Notes under the pieces: generated by a model | Seen by the model: only the letters and a program-made list of their open reading frames with translations | Database searches by the model: none | What the model was told of the DNA's origin: nothing | Source: Alcaligenaceae bacterium | GTDB taxonomy: Bacteria > Pseudomonadota > Gammaproteobacteria > Burkholderiales > Burkholderiaceae_B | NCBI GenBank assembly: GCA_012727555.1 | Contig: JAAYGT010000088.1 | Coordinates: forward strand, 1 to 47,392 | Length of the DNA: 47,392 nucleotides | Reading direction: 5' to 3' | Translations under genes and position numbers: made by a program | Shown: positions 17,533-26,712 of the stretch, piece after piece | How the letters are laid out: each line of letters begins with the position of its first letter | Numbering within the stretch: position 1 is the stretch's first letter

Positions 17533-18843
17533 ATGCTACGTGTTAGTGAAACAACCCGCTGTGACGCCACTCCATGGCGGGCCTGGACGGCAGGTACGCT
17601 GCTTGCTCTGGCGGGCCTGACAACCACGTCTGTTGCCCAGGCACAGTTGCGGGTCGATATCTCCGGCGTAGGCGCCACCCAATATCCGGTTGCAATCGCT
17701 GAATTTTCCGGCGCACCACAGGCCGCCACAATCAGTGAGGTCATACGGGCCGATCTGACCCGCACCGGCCAGTTCCGGCTCGTCAACACGGCCGGACAGA
17801 ACCTGAACAGTGAAAGCCAGATCGCCTACGACGACTGGCGCTCAAAAGGGGCCGACTACGTTGCTTACGGATCCGTAACGCAAGCGGGCGGTACGTACCA
17901 GATCACTTATCGTCTGGCAGACACCGTTGGCCGTACCCAACTCGATGGCATGGGTTTTGCCGGCAACGAACAAGAACTGCGGCGCCTGTCACACCAGATC
18001 GCAGACCGCATCTACGAAAAAATCACCGGCGTTCGCGGTGTATTTTCAACACGGATTGCTTACGTCGTGCAAACGGGCAGTAACTATGAACTGCAAATTG
18101 CCGATGCCGACGGACAAAACCCCCAAGTGATGTTGCGCTCGCCACAGTCCATCATTTCACCCGCCTGGTCCCCTGACGGCAAACGCCTGGCGTATGTCAG
18201 TTTCGAGTCGGGCAAACCGGTTGTCTATGTGCAAACACTGGCTACAGGCCAGCGCGTGCCCCTGGCCAACTTCAAGGGAAACAACAGCGCTCCCGCCTGG
18301 TCACCCGATGGCTCCCAGCTGGCCATTGTTCTTTCCCGCGACGGCATTTCCCAAATTTATACGATTCAGGCCGATGGCTCAGGCCTGCGACGCGTGATGC
18401 GTTCGCCGCTGATTGACACCGAACCGGTCTTCACGCCCGGGGGAGATCGCCTGCTTTTCACCAGCGACCGTGGTGGTAGCCCGCATATTTATTCAGTTCC
18501 ACTGGCTGGCGGGGAAGCCCAGCGAATCACGTTCAATGGCAGTTACAATATATCCCCTGCCGTCTCACCTGATGGCAACAATCTGGTGTACGTTACCCGC
18601 AGAGACGGCTCTTTCCGGATCGCTTTACAGAACCTCGGCAGTGGTGCCGAACAGATACTGACCACCGGCCCCGACGATCAATCGCCCAGCTTCGCCCCGA
18701 ATGGCATGCAGATTCTTTACTCTGCCATCCAGAATGGTCGTAGCGTGCTTGCCGTCACGTCGGTCGATGGTCGTGTACGACAAACACTTTCGGCGCTCAA
18801 TGGCAAGGTTCGTGAACCTGTCTGGGGCCCGTTTCCCAATTGA
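17533..18843 (+). CDS. tolB: Tol-Pal system beta-propeller protein TolB
   Basis: TolB is a periplasmic protein that binds Pal and TolA. The 436-residue protein has a signal peptide (ending near AQAQ, residue 36) and an N-terminal domain of about 130 residues. A six-bladed propeller follows, marked by repeated motifs such as SPAWSPDGKRLAYVS, APAWSPDGSQLAIVL and SPAVSPDGNNLVYVT. It is 15 bases downstream of tolA and 33 bases before pal. Confidence 0.96.
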   Translation: MLRVSETTRCDATPWRAWTAGTLLALAGLTTTSVAQAQLRVDISGVGATQYPVAIAEFSGAPQAATISEVIRADLTRTGQFRLVNTAGQNLNSESQIAYDDWRSKGADYVAYGSVTQAGGTYQITYRLADTVGRTQLDGMGFAGNEQELRRLSHQIADRIYEKITGVRGVFSTRIAYVVQTGSNYELQIADADGQNPQVMLRSPQSIISPAWSPDGKRLAYVSFESGKPVVYVQTLATGQRVPLANFKGNNSAPAWSPDGSQLAIVLSRDGISQIYTIQADGSGLRRVMRSPLIDTEPVFTPGGDRLLFTSDRGGSPHIYSVPLAGGEAQRITFNGSYNISPAVSPDGNNLVYVTRRDGSFRIALQNLGSGAEQILTTGPDDQSPSFAPNGMQILYSAIQNGRSVLAVTSVDGRVRQTLSALNGKVREPVWGPFPN

Positions 18844-18876
18844 TTTTCGTGTGACTCTTTTTTCAAAGGAATTCAA

Positions 18877-19374
18877 ATGAGCTCGCGCATCACCAAAAGC
18901 CTTGCGGTCATTGCATTTACCAGTGCACTTGCCGCATGTAGTTCGGTTCCACTCGATCAATCCGGTTCCGCCGGCGGGGCCGGCTCAGGCTCGGCCAGCA
19001 CCGGACAGATCATGGATCCGTTCAACCCACAAAGCCCACTGGCACAGCAGCGCTCGGTCTATTTCGATTTCGACAGCTACACCATTGCCGACCAGTACCG
19101 CAGTGTTGTCGAAATGCATGCCAACTACCTGCGCAGCAATCCGCAGCGCATGGTACGTGTGGAAGGTAACGCCGATGCTCGTGGCGGCTCGGAATACAAC
19201 CTGGCACTGGGCCAGCGTCGTTCCGATGCCGTTGCGCGCATGATGGGCCTTCTGGGGGTTAACAGCAGCCAGATCGAAGCCATCAGCTTCGGCAAGGAAC
19301 GCCCCAAAGCGTTGGGTAACACCGAAGCCGACTACGCAGAAAACCGTCGCGCTGATATCGTCTATCAGCAATAA
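18877..19374 (+). CDS. pal: Peptidoglycan-associated lipoprotein Pal
   Basis: Pal is an outer-membrane lipoprotein that binds peptidoglycan. The 165-residue precursor has a lipobox (ALAAC) with the lipidated cysteine at C21, a flexible serine/glycine linker, and an OmpA-like domain with VYFDFDSYTI, VEGNADARGGSEYNLALGQR and NRRADIVYQ. Maturation needs the Lgt encoded at 3964. A terminator-like hairpin follows the gene. Confidence 0.96.
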   Translation: MSSRITKSLAVIAFTSALAACSSVPLDQSGSAGGAGSGSASTGQIMDPFNPQSPLAQQRSVYFDFDSYTIADQYRSVVEMHANYLRSNPQRMVRVEGNADARGGSEYNLALGQRRSDAVARMMGLLGVNSSQIEAISFGKERPKALGNTEADYAENRRADIVYQQ

Positions 19375-19395
19375 TCACGGTTATCGTGTCCCATG

Positions 19396-19430
19396 AACGC
19401 CGTGGCGGCATTCCGCCGCGGCGTTTTCAT
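19396..19430 (+). terminator. Terminator-like hairpin between pal and cpoB
   Basis: A 13-bp stem with one wobble pair (arm AACGCCGTGGCGG, three-base loop, matching arm) is followed by TTTTCATTTT. It should stop part of the tol-pal transcripts after pal and lower expression of cpoB. Confidence 0.7.
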
Positions 19431-19448
19431 TTTCAACGGAGCATCCCC

Positions 19449-20135
19449 ATGACGGTTTCACCCAAGCGTTTGCAACTGACCGCCTCGGCCCTTGTACTGG
19501 CCGTTGCTGCGGTCTTTGCTGCCCCTGCCCAGGCGTTTGCCGATGACGAAGCACGCCGCGCCATTCTGGATTTGCGTGAACAGATCAAACGCATGACCGA
19601 ACAAAACCAGCAGGCACGCCTGCAACTGGCTGACCAGGTTGAAATGCTCCGTCAGGAAGTGGCCAACCTGCGAGGTCAAGTTGAACAACTCGGCTGGCAA
19701 ATGCGCAATGGCGGAGCCCCCGCAGAACAGCAGCAAGCCAATGCCCCGGCCGGTACTGACCCACAAGAAATGGCGGCCTTCGATGTACCCATGTCACTGT
19801 TCAAAGGCGGAAAATACAAAGAAGCTGTTGTCAGTTTTGAAGACTTTCTGACCGCCTATCCCGGCAGCACGCTCGCCCCGGAAGCACGGTTCTACCAAGG
19901 TAGCGCACGGTACGCCACCAAAGATTTCAAAGGCTCGATCACCGGTTTGCAATCCATGGTTCAGCAATCACCTGATCACGCGCGTGCACCTGATGCCTTG
20001 CTGGTTATTGCCGCGAGCCAAACCGAGCTGAACAACATACCTGGCGCAAAAACCACACTTGAACGCATCGTCAAAACGTACCCGAAATCGAATGCCGCCG
20101 AAACGGCCAAAAGCCGTTTGAAACTGCTGCAATAA
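19449..20135 (+). CDS. cpoB: Cell division coordinator CpoB (YbgF)
   Basis: CpoB is a periplasmic protein that links Tol-Pal to peptidoglycan synthesis at division. The 228-residue protein has a signal peptide (ending near AQAFA), a short coiled coil (DLREQIKRMTEQNQQARLQL and on), and C-terminal tetratricopeptide repeats beginning near FDVPMSLFKGGKYKEAVVSF. The ATG at 19449 follows a CGGAG site; upstream in-frame starts lie in the pal-cpoB terminator. A FecCD-type permease gene begins 7 bases after its stop. Confidence 0.93.
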   Translation: MTVSPKRLQLTASALVLAVAAVFAAPAQAFADDEARRAILDLREQIKRMTEQNQQARLQLADQVEMLRQEVANLRGQVEQLGWQMRNGGAPAEQQQANAPAGTDPQEMAAFDVPMSLFKGGKYKEAVVSFEDFLTAYPGSTLAPEARFYQGSARYATKDFKGSITGLQSMVQQSPDHARAPDALLVIAASQTELNNIPGAKTTLERIVKTYPKSNAAETAKSRLKLLQ

Positions 20136-20142
20136 GCACACC

Positions 20143-21177
20143 GTGACACCCGAGCTACGGGCCGACACCCGTCGCCTGCGATTGCGCAGCATGGGAATGG
20201 TGCTTTTGTGCGTGCTGATCGCCGTGCTGATCGTGCTCGACATCGTTGCGGGTGGTCATGCATTGGCGCCCGTACACGTTTTCCAGGCATTGGTGCAACC
20301 CGACCAGGCCAGTCCCACGACACACCTGATCATTCGCGAGTTACGGGCACCGCAAGCCCTGATGGCCGCCCTGGTCGGTGCCGCATTGGGTCTTGCCGGG
20401 GCCGAAATGCAAACGGTGCTCGACAACCCATTGGCCAGTCCTTTCACGCTGGGGGTCTCCTCTGCCGCTGCACTCGGGGCGGTTCTGGCCCTTGCCCTGA
20501 ACCTGCACATTCCCGGTCTGCCCCTGGCCATTGCACTGCCGCTGAATGCCTTTCTGGGCGGCCTGCTCTGTGCCATGGCGCTTGACCTCATTGCCCGTCG
20601 ATCACGCGACCCGTCCTTGCTGATTTTGTTTGGTATTGCACTTGTTTTTTCCCTGAATGCGGTGGTCTCACTGATTCAACTGATCATCAGTGCATCTGCC
20701 CTGCAAGACATGGTGTTCTGGACAATGGGCAGTCTGTCGCGCAGCCAGTGGCCTCAGGTACTGATCATGGCCCTTTTGCTGGCCACCCTGCTGCCAGCGT
20801 CCATGGCCAGTGCCTGGAAACTGACTGCATTGCGCTTTGGCGACGAACGGGCCCTGAGCCTGGGCGTCAGTGCACGCACCACGCGCCGGTTTGCCTTGTT
20901 GCGCGCCAGTTTACTGGCCTCGGTTGCCGTGGCACTGGTGGGTGTGATCGGATTCATCGGGCTCATGGCACCCCATATGGCACGACGGCTCTTCGGCGAA
21001 GACCATCGCTGGTATTTACCCGCCAGTGCCTGCCTGGGAGCAATCATTCTTCTGGCTGCCGACATTCTGTCACGCCTGCTTGCTACAACCACCGTCATCC
21101 CGGTGGGTATCCTGACCACGCTGGTAGGCATTCCTTTTTTCCTTGCCGTTCTGGCGCGTTCGCGGCGGCCTTCATGA
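20143..21177 (+). CDS. FecCD-family iron/siderophore/B12-type ABC permease
   Basis: This 344-residue inner-membrane permease has about ten membrane helices. Family motifs are RELRAPQALMAALVGAALGL, GAEMQTVLDNPLASPFTLGV and GFIGLMAPHMARRLFGEDHR. Substrates of the family are ferric siderophores, haem or cobalamin; none can be named here. The start is a GTG 7 bases after cpoB; a later ATG at 20191 would remove part of the N-terminal tail. The ATPase gene follows with the usual close spacing. No binding protein or TonB-dependent receptor is nearby. Confidence 0.92.
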   Translation: MTPELRADTRRLRLRSMGMVLLCVLIAVLIVLDIVAGGHALAPVHVFQALVQPDQASPTTHLIIRELRAPQALMAALVGAALGLAGAEMQTVLDNPLASPFTLGVSSAAALGAVLALALNLHIPGLPLAIALPLNAFLGGLLCAMALDLIARRSRDPSLLILFGIALVFSLNAVVSLIQLIISASALQDMVFWTMGSLSRSQWPQVLIMALLLATLLPASMASAWKLTALRFGDERALSLGVSARTTRRFALLRASLLASVAVALVGVIGFIGLMAPHMARRLFGEDHRWYLPASACLGAIILLAADILSRLLATTTVIPVGILTTLVGIPFFLAVLARSRRPS

Positions 21178-21193
21178 ACGTTGTGAACATGCA

Positions 21194-21997
21194 ATGAGCC
21201 TGCAGATCGAAGCACTGAACTGTGAATTGAATGGCCAAACCATTCTCCATGACATCTCGCTGCCTGCCCTGCAGTCCGGGACTGTGGTTGCGCTTGCAGG
21301 GCCAAACGGCAGCGGCAAATCCACGCTGATGCGTGCGTTGGCCGGGATTATTCCTGCACGCTCCAAACGCCTGTGCCTCAACGGCACCGACCTGACCCGG
21401 CTCGGCGAACTGGACCGTGCGGACCAACTGCGTTATTTGCCACAAGATCTGCCGCCACTGCTCGATTTGACCGTACTCGATGCACTGCGCGTTGCATTGA
21501 ACGCACGCAAACGTGCAGCCCGTACCGCGGCAGCCCCAGAAGCACTGGCGATCCTGACCGAACTTGAGCTGTCCCACCTGGCCGAGAGATCGCTTCGGAC
21601 ATTGTCGGGCGGACAACGCCAACTGACCGGCCTGGCCCAGGCATTGTGCCGCCCCCCTCGTGTTCTGCTGCTCGATGAGCCCGTCTCGGCGCTGGACCTG
21701 CATTTCCAGCACCACATACTGCGTACGCTGCGCACACTGAGTAAACGCCATTCACTCTTGATCATCGTGGTACTGCATGACTTGAATCATGTACTGCGCT
21801 ACACCGATCATGTTGTCGTGCTGCACCAAGGCGGCATCGCAGCAACCGGAATCCCTGGCAAGGTACTGACACCTGAACTGCTGAACGCGGTGTTTGCAGT
21901 ACAGGCACGCCTTGAAACCTGCAGTCAGGGTATTCTGCATCTGATCATCGACCAACCGTCACCCGGTTTAAGCTCCACCCGGGATCAAACCCTGTAG
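21194..21997 (+). CDS. ABC transporter ATP-binding protein of the FecE/BtuD type
   Basis: This 267-residue nucleotide-binding subunit has Walker A (GPNGSGKST), a Q-loop (YLPQDLPP), the signature LSGGQRQ, Walker B (VLLLDEP) and the switch histidine in VLHDLNHVLRYTDHVVVLHQ. It matches the iron-chelate ATPase group and should pair with the permease just upstream. The ATG at 21194 sits 16 bases after the permease stop. The upstream in-frame start would overlap the permease and lacks family similarity. Confidence 0.93.
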   Translation: MSLQIEALNCELNGQTILHDISLPALQSGTVVALAGPNGSGKSTLMRALAGIIPARSKRLCLNGTDLTRLGELDRADQLRYLPQDLPPLLDLTVLDALRVALNARKRAARTAAAPEALAILTELELSHLAERSLRTLSGGQRQLTGLAQALCRPPRVLLLDEPVSALDLHFQHHILRTLRTLSKRHSLLIIVVLHDLNHVLRYTDHVVVLHQGGIAATGIPGKVLTPELLNAVFAVQARLETCSQGILHLIIDQPSPGLSSTRDQTL

Positions 21998-22012
21998 TCA
22001 TTTCAGCAAATC

Positions 22013-22819
22013 ATGCTTCAGACCCTGTCTTTCCCTATCAACGACACCACACTGCATGCGGTGCATAAAGGTTATGGCCCACCCCTGCTACTGATTCACG
22101 GCTCGTTGTGCGATTACCGATACTGGCGCTGGCAAATGGATGCGCTCGGTGCCGAAACCCGAGTGATTGCACCCAGCCTGCGCGGTTATTGGCCGCAAGC
22201 ACTGATTGCAGAAAGCGACGACTTTTCGGTCGCACAACACGCCAGCGACCTGGCTGCGTTGCTGGGCCAAATATGTCGGGAAGAAAAAACCGTACTCCTG
22301 GGGCATTCGCGTGGCGCCCAGGTAGCCCTGGAAATGGCACTTGCCCATCCGGAACAAACGGCCGGCGTCATTCTGGCCGACCCCGGATTTCGTTTTGATG
22401 ACGAGCCCCCCACACCCGCACTGCACGACGCAGCGCTGCAGGCGCTTGAACAGGGTAACGTGGAAGCGGCAATGGCACAATTCGTGAATGCGGTGAACGG
22501 CCAGGACATCTGGCGCCAGATGGTCGGCTGGTTCAAAACCATGGTGATGGACAACGCGTTCACCCTGCTTTCCCAACGCCACGAACTGAACCATGCCATT
22601 TGCGTGGAACAACTGAAAAACCTGCGATGCCCTGTGCTGCTGCTTCAAGGAGCGCTAAGCCCGGCACGCTACACAAGCCGCATTCAACGCCTGCAAACCC
22701 TGTTGAAGCAAGCCCGCACTGAAACCATAGACAAAGCCTCGCATGGCATGAACCTGGCCAACCCCAGGCAATTCAACCAGCACGTGCTGGCATTCATGCG
22801 TACGTTGACCAGCGCTTGA
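22013..22819 (+). CDS. Alpha/beta hydrolase
   Basis: This 268-residue alpha/beta-hydrolase-fold protein has an oxyanion-hole segment (LLIHGSLCDYRYW), the nucleophile elbow GHSRGAQ and a histidine in ASHGMNL near the C-terminus. It has no signal peptide, so it is cytosolic. It starts 15 bases after the ABC ATPase and is very likely co-transcribed with it. A role in releasing iron from an imported ester siderophore is possible but rests on position only; the family is very broad. Confidence 0.85.
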   Translation: MLQTLSFPINDTTLHAVHKGYGPPLLLIHGSLCDYRYWRWQMDALGAETRVIAPSLRGYWPQALIAESDDFSVAQHASDLAALLGQICREEKTVLLGHSRGAQVALEMALAHPEQTAGVILADPGFRFDDEPPTPALHDAALQALEQGNVEAAMAQFVNAVNGQDIWRQMVGWFKTMVMDNAFTLLSQRHELNHAICVEQLKNLRCPVLLLQGALSPARYTSRIQRLQTLLKQARTETIDKASHGMNLANPRQFNQHVLAFMRTLTSA

Positions 22820-22882
22820 GCCGGCCCGCCTGTAGAACCCGGACGGTAGCCTTGCAGCCAGCGACGTCAAGGGCGAAGGCTG

Positions 22883-23878
22883 TTAGCGTCCAAAGAAAGG
22901 GTAGCCAGGATCGTGGTATCCATGGGTTGACGCATGACCCGGAGGCACCAGCTCGTTGACCAGATCTTCGTCTTCGGCCTCCAGGGTGATGTCGAGTGCG
23001 GGGTAATAGTCTTCCATCTGGACCAGTGTGCGCGGGCCTGCAATGACCGATGAAACCCGCGTGTTGGCAAGCACCCAGGCCGTTGCGAAATGCGACAAGG
23101 CAATACCGCGTTGATCACAATGCGCCTTCAGACACTGCGCAATCAGCAAGGATTCTTCACGGAACTCGGTTTGCATGATGCGCCGGTCGTTGCGGCCTGC
23201 ACGGGTTGAGGGATCGGGTGACTGACCGGGCTGGTACTTACCGGTGAGCACACCACGGGCAATCGGGCTGTAGGGAACAACCCCAAGCCCGAAATGACTG
23301 CAGGCAGGCAGTATCTCGACTTCAGGCTGGCGATTCAACAGGTTGTAATACGGCTGACAGACGATGGGAGCCGGGACATTCAGGGCCTTGCAAAGACTGA
23401 CCATTTCGGCAATGCGCCAGCCCCGAAAATTCGACAGGCCGAAGGCGTGAATTTTGCCAGCACGGATGAGATCACCCATGGCGCGAGCAGCTTCCTCGAG
23501 ATTTTCTTCGTGAAAGTCACGGTGCATGTACAGGATATCGATATGATCACAACCAAGACGTTTCAGACTGGCATCGACCTCGTGCATGATCCAGTGCCGT
23601 GAATAATGTGACCGGTTCGGCTTTTTTTCCATGGGATTGCCAAGTTTTGTCGCCAGAATCCAGTCGTGACGATTGGGACGAATCAACTCGCCAACCATTT
23701 GCTCGGATTTACCCGTGCTGTAGACATCGGCGGTATCGATAAAATTGATGCCGCGTTCGTGCGCACTGGCCACGATATTGCGGGCTTCGGCAATGTCGGT
23801 TTGATCGGCGAACATCATGGTGCCCAGACACAGGGCGGAAACCTGCAAATTGCTGCTGCCCAATCGGCGATAAAGCAT
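22883..23878 (-). CDS. Aldo/keto reductase
   Basis: This 331-residue NADPH-dependent oxidoreductase with a TIM barrel begins MLYRRLGSSNLQVSALCLGT. The catalytic tetrad can be placed at D48 and Y53 (IDTADVY), K78 (LATKLG) and H119 (YMHRD). It resembles the YajO/Gpr-like group that reduces small aldehydes. The frame is open upstream, but the ATG at 23878 gives the family start. It converges with the alpha/beta hydrolase gene. The substrate is unknown. Confidence 0.92.
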   Translation of the reverse strand: MLYRRLGSSNLQVSALCLGTMMFADQTDIAEARNIVASAHERGINFIDTADVYSTGKSEQMVGELIRPNRHDWILATKLGNPMEKKPNRSHYSRHWIMHEVDASLKRLGCDHIDILYMHRDFHEENLEEAARAMGDLIRAGKIHAFGLSNFRGWRIAEMVSLCKALNVPAPIVCQPYYNLLNRQPEVEILPACSHFGLGVVPYSPIARGVLTGKYQPGQSPDPSTRAGRNDRRIMQTEFREESLLIAQCLKAHCDQRGIALSHFATAWVLANTRVSSVIAGPRTLVQMEDYYPALDITLEAEDEDLVNELVPPGHASTHGYHDPGYPFFGR

Positions 23879-23918
23879 GGTGTTTTTTCCTTTGTGAGTG
23901 TGGTGGGGTGTTATTGAT

Positions 23919-24371
23919 TCAGCCGGGCAGAACCGCTTGAACCGGAGCAGCACTGCGCGGTACAGACCAGGTACTGATCGCCTGGGCGACAGGTTCCCCC
24001 CCGTGTTCGGGTATCAGCACGACATCGCCTGCGGCAAGACGGCCGGTTTTGTGGATCGTGGCTTGCGCCAGAACACCACCCGGGGGAGTCTTGCGCATGA
24101 AATTGATACTGAGACTGGCTGTAACGGCATGACTGTTGCCCGTGGCACCAACGACCGCCGCATACAAGGCAAGATCGGCCAAACCCATGAGCATGGGACC
24201 GGAAATAATGCCCCCCATACGCTGATGGGATGCATTGGCTGGCAGGAAGACACGAGCATGTCCAGCACCGATTTCGAGCACCTGAGCCTGTAACACAGCC
24301 GCAAACGGATGGTGTTCCTGCAACAAAAGGTTGAAATCATCGAGGGTAATCAAAGACGAAACACGGTTCAT
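23919..24371 (-). CDS. PaaI-family (hotdog fold) thioesterase
   Basis: This single-domain hotdog protein has about 150 residues, with the PaaI-like signature GGIISGPMLMGLADLALYAA and TASLSINFMRKTPPGGVLAQ. Such proteins hydrolyse acyl-CoA esters, often clearing stalled CoA pools. The ATG at 24371 is preferred to an upstream in-frame ATG at 24428 because the family N-terminus begins there and a GGA site precedes it. It lies 40 bases upstream of the aldo/keto reductase on the same strand, so the two may share a transcript. Confidence 0.85.
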   Translation of the reverse strand: MNRVSSLITLDDFNLLLQEHHPFAAVLQAQVLEIGAGHARVFLPANASHQRMGGIISGPMLMGLADLALYAAVVGATGNSHAVTASLSINFMRKTPPGGVLAQATIHKTGRLAAGDVVLIPEHGGEPVAQAISTWSVPRSAAPVQAVLPG

Positions 24372-24475
24372 GACATTCCACACCCAGCCTGAAAACTTGA
24401 AAGAGAGACCCGATTTCCCGGCAGCCAATGAGTCCAGACCCGACCGACTGCCAAGGCATAGTACACTTGCTTACG

Positions 24476-24919
24476 ATGAAATCGCCAGCACTTCTCAACC
24501 TGCGTAGTCGTTGCACAGTATCACCAATCGCCGTTTCAGGCCTGGTGCTGGTGGTGTTCGCCCTGGTGCTGCGCGCGCTGATCCCCATGGGGTACATGCC
24601 TTCGGGCACAGGAAGCAGCCCCTTCGAACTGTCGGTATGTTTCAGTGATGGTCGCACATCGCACCTGACCAGCATTCAAGCCGGCAACCGGCTTCTTGCA
24701 GACGTGCCTGACGACACCGCCCCCGGGCAACAGGCCCTGCATCCCGGTGCCTGTATATTCAGCGCGACACCCGCGCCTGACAGTCTTTCGTACGGATCAT
24801 CCTTTGCCGCCCAGTCGGCAACGCCCCGTCTGGCAATATTTTCAAGCCAGGCCTGTGCAAATCGTGCGTCCGTGTTCTGCGGGCCGCCGCTGGGATCGCG
24901 CGCGCCCCCGGTTTCCTGA
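24476..24919 (+). CDS. DUF2946-like membrane-anchored protein
   Basis: This 147-residue protein has one N-terminal hydrophobic segment (SPIAVSGLVLVVFALVLRAL) followed by IPMGYMPSG, and ends with SRAPPVS. The pattern LRALIPxGYMP near the start and R-x-PP at the end is typical of DUF2946 proteins, which are often encoded beside copper genes. The PCu(A)C chaperone gene next to it supports a copper link. No function is established for the family. Confidence 0.7.
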   Translation: MKSPALLNLRSRCTVSPIAVSGLVLVVFALVLRALIPMGYMPSGTGSSPFELSVCFSDGRTSHLTSIQAGNRLLADVPDDTAPGQQALHPGACIFSATPAPDSLSYGSSFAAQSATPRLAIFSSQACANRASVFCGPPLGSRAPPVS

Positions 24920-25014
24920 CATCAACCCGGCATGTGCTGTTTTTTTCAGCCGGCTGTAACCGTCAGGCGTTTGTCGTATGCCTGACCGCTCAATACCTGA
25001 TGATCTGGATAACC

Positions 25015-25515
25015 ATGACTACGAAAACACTTTTCTCGTGCCTGCTGCTTGCCGGCTCTTCGATGGCTGTTGCCTCGCAACCCTCACAAGCCGTACTAGA
25101 TGCGGCAAAGGTCTCAACCACCCTGAGCGTGACCGACTGCTGGATTCGGGCCATACCGGCACCGGCGCCTGCCGGTGGCTTCTTTCTTGTAAAAAACAGC
25201 GGTGACCAGGATGTCAAACTGATCGGTGCTGCGTCACCCGCTTATGGCCTGACAATGCTGCACCAGACAACGCACAGCGGCGGCATGAGCCGCATGTCAG
25301 AGGTGCCAAGCGTTACGGTTCCTGCCAAAGGCACCCTGGCATTCAAACCGGGCGATTACCACGCCATGCTTGAACAGCCTGATACCTCGGTGAAAGTTGG
25401 CGCCAAGGTTCAGGTCAGTTTCCTGTTCGACAATGGCGAAAAAGTGGTCACGCAGTGCGAAATCATGCCGGCCAACACACGCGGGCACGGGCACACACAG
25501 CACAGGCAACACTGA
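25015..25515 (+). CDS. PCu(A)C-type periplasmic copper chaperone
   Basis: This 166-residue periplasmic protein has a signal peptide ending near residue 21. The PCu(A)C copper-binding motif is complete and correctly spaced: H83-X10-M94-X21-H116-X-M118. Family members carry Cu(I) to the CuA or CuB centre of cytochrome c oxidase. The tail GHGHTQHRQH is histidine-rich and may add a second metal site. The ATG at 25015 gives a clean signal peptide. It lies 95 bases after the DUF2946-like gene. Confidence 0.93.
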   Translation: MTTKTLFSCLLLAGSSMAVASQPSQAVLDAAKVSTTLSVTDCWIRAIPAPAPAGGFFLVKNSGDQDVKLIGAASPAYGLTMLHQTTHSGGMSRMSEVPSVTVPAKGTLAFKPGDYHAMLEQPDTSVKVGAKVQVSFLFDNGEKVVTQCEIMPANTRGHGHTQHRQH

Positions 25516-25557
25516 AACCAAACCTGTTCCAACAGGAAGCCACTTGCTTGAGCCACC

Positions 25558-25596
25558 CCACGCAAAAGGCCGGTCAATGACCGGCCTTTTGCGTGG
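25558..25596. terminator. Bidirectional terminator
   Basis: A long inverted repeat has 19-base arms (25558-25576 and 25578-25596) around one base. The inner GGCCGGTCA/TGACCGGCC is flanked by A4 and T4 runs. It lies between the convergent copper chaperone and BMP transporter genes and can end transcription from both sides. Confidence 0.85.
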
Positions 25597-25629
25597 ATGC
25601 GTTGCCCCATGAAACGGAGCAATCTGCAA

Positions 25630-26712
25630 TTACTTGGTAGGCAATTTACCGACAACACCCTGAACGTAGTAGTTCATCTGGTTCAATGCGCCGTCGTCGA
25701 GCGACCCGGACTCAAGACGGGTTTTACCTTCGTTGTCGACCACGGGGGCATCGAAAGGCGTGAGTTTGCCAGAGACAATATCGGCCTGGGTGTTCATGAC
25801 CAGCTTCTTCACGTCATCGGGTACGGCCGGGCCAAAAGCCTCAAGGGCGACCATGTCATCTTTGATACCACCCCAGGTACTGTCCGACTTCCAGTTACCG
25901 TCGAGAACAGCCTGGGCTGACTTCGTGAAGTACTTGCCCCAATGGTGCGTAACCGCAGCCAGTTGTGCCTTGGGACCAAACTTTTGCATGTCGGAGTGGT
26001 AAGCAACCGCGTACTTGCCTTTTTCTTCAGCAACCTGCACGGTGGCTGTGGAATCCGTGTGATGAGTGATCACATCGGCACCCTGGCCAATAAGGGCCAG
26101 CGCGGCATCACGTTCCTTGCCCGGGTCGTACCAGCTGTTTACCCAGATGACACGCACCTCAGCGTTGGGGTTCACACTGCGCATGCCGCGGGTAAAGGCA
26201 TTGATACCCTGCAACACTTCAGGGATGGGAAACGCCCCCACATAACCGGCTACGTTCGAGGTGCTCATTTTTCCGGCCAGAACACCGGCCAGGTAGCGAC
26301 CTTCGTAGAAACGGGCATTGGTGGTGGCCACATTGGCTGCGGTTTTATAGCCTGTGGAATGCACGAACTTCACATCGGGGAACTGACGTGCCACCTTGAG
26401 CGTGGGGTTCATGTAGCCAAACGATGTGGTGAAAATGAGCTTGTTGCCTTGCTGGGCCAGATCACGAATGACGCGTTCGGCATCGGCGCCCTCAGGCACC
26501 GATTCAACGTACTGGGTTACGACTTTGTCGCCCAGGGCCTTTTCCATTTCAAGGCGGCCAAGATCCTGCTGCCATGTCCAGCCGGCATCGCCGATGGGAC
26601 TGACATAGACATAACCAACCTTCAGCGGCTCGGCCAGCGTGGCACCGGAAAAGGCCAGAACGGGTGCCAACAGTGCGGCACACGCAGCATTACGAACGGT
26701 TTTAGCAGACAT
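25630..26712 (-). CDS. BMP-family (basic membrane protein) ABC substrate-binding protein
   Basis: This 360-residue periplasmic binding protein of the BMP/PnrA family binds nucleosides or purines in characterised members. It has a signal peptide ending near residue 28 (TLAEP) and no lipobox. The mature start LKVGYVYVSPIGDAGWTWQQ and the segment LIFTTSFGYMNPTLKVARQF are family-like. It is the last gene of a four-gene importer operon; the ATPase gene is first. The nucleoside-type substrate is known for the family, not shown here. Confidence 0.93.
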   Translation of the reverse strand: MSAKTVRNAACAALLAPVLAFSGATLAEPLKVGYVYVSPIGDAGWTWQQDLGRLEMEKALGDKVVTQYVESVPEGADAERVIRDLAQQGNKLIFTTSFGYMNPTLKVARQFPDVKFVHSTGYKTAANVATTNARFYEGRYLAGVLAGKMSTSNVAGYVGAFPIPEVLQGINAFTRGMRSVNPNAEVRVIWVNSWYDPGKERDAALALIGQGADVITHHTDSTATVQVAEEKGKYAVAYHSDMQKFGPKAQLAAVTHHWGKYFTKSAQAVLDGNWKSDSTWGGIKDDMVALEAFGPAVPDDVKKLVMNTQADIVSGKLTPFDAPVVDNEGKTRLESGSLDDGALNQMNYYVQGVVGKLPTK

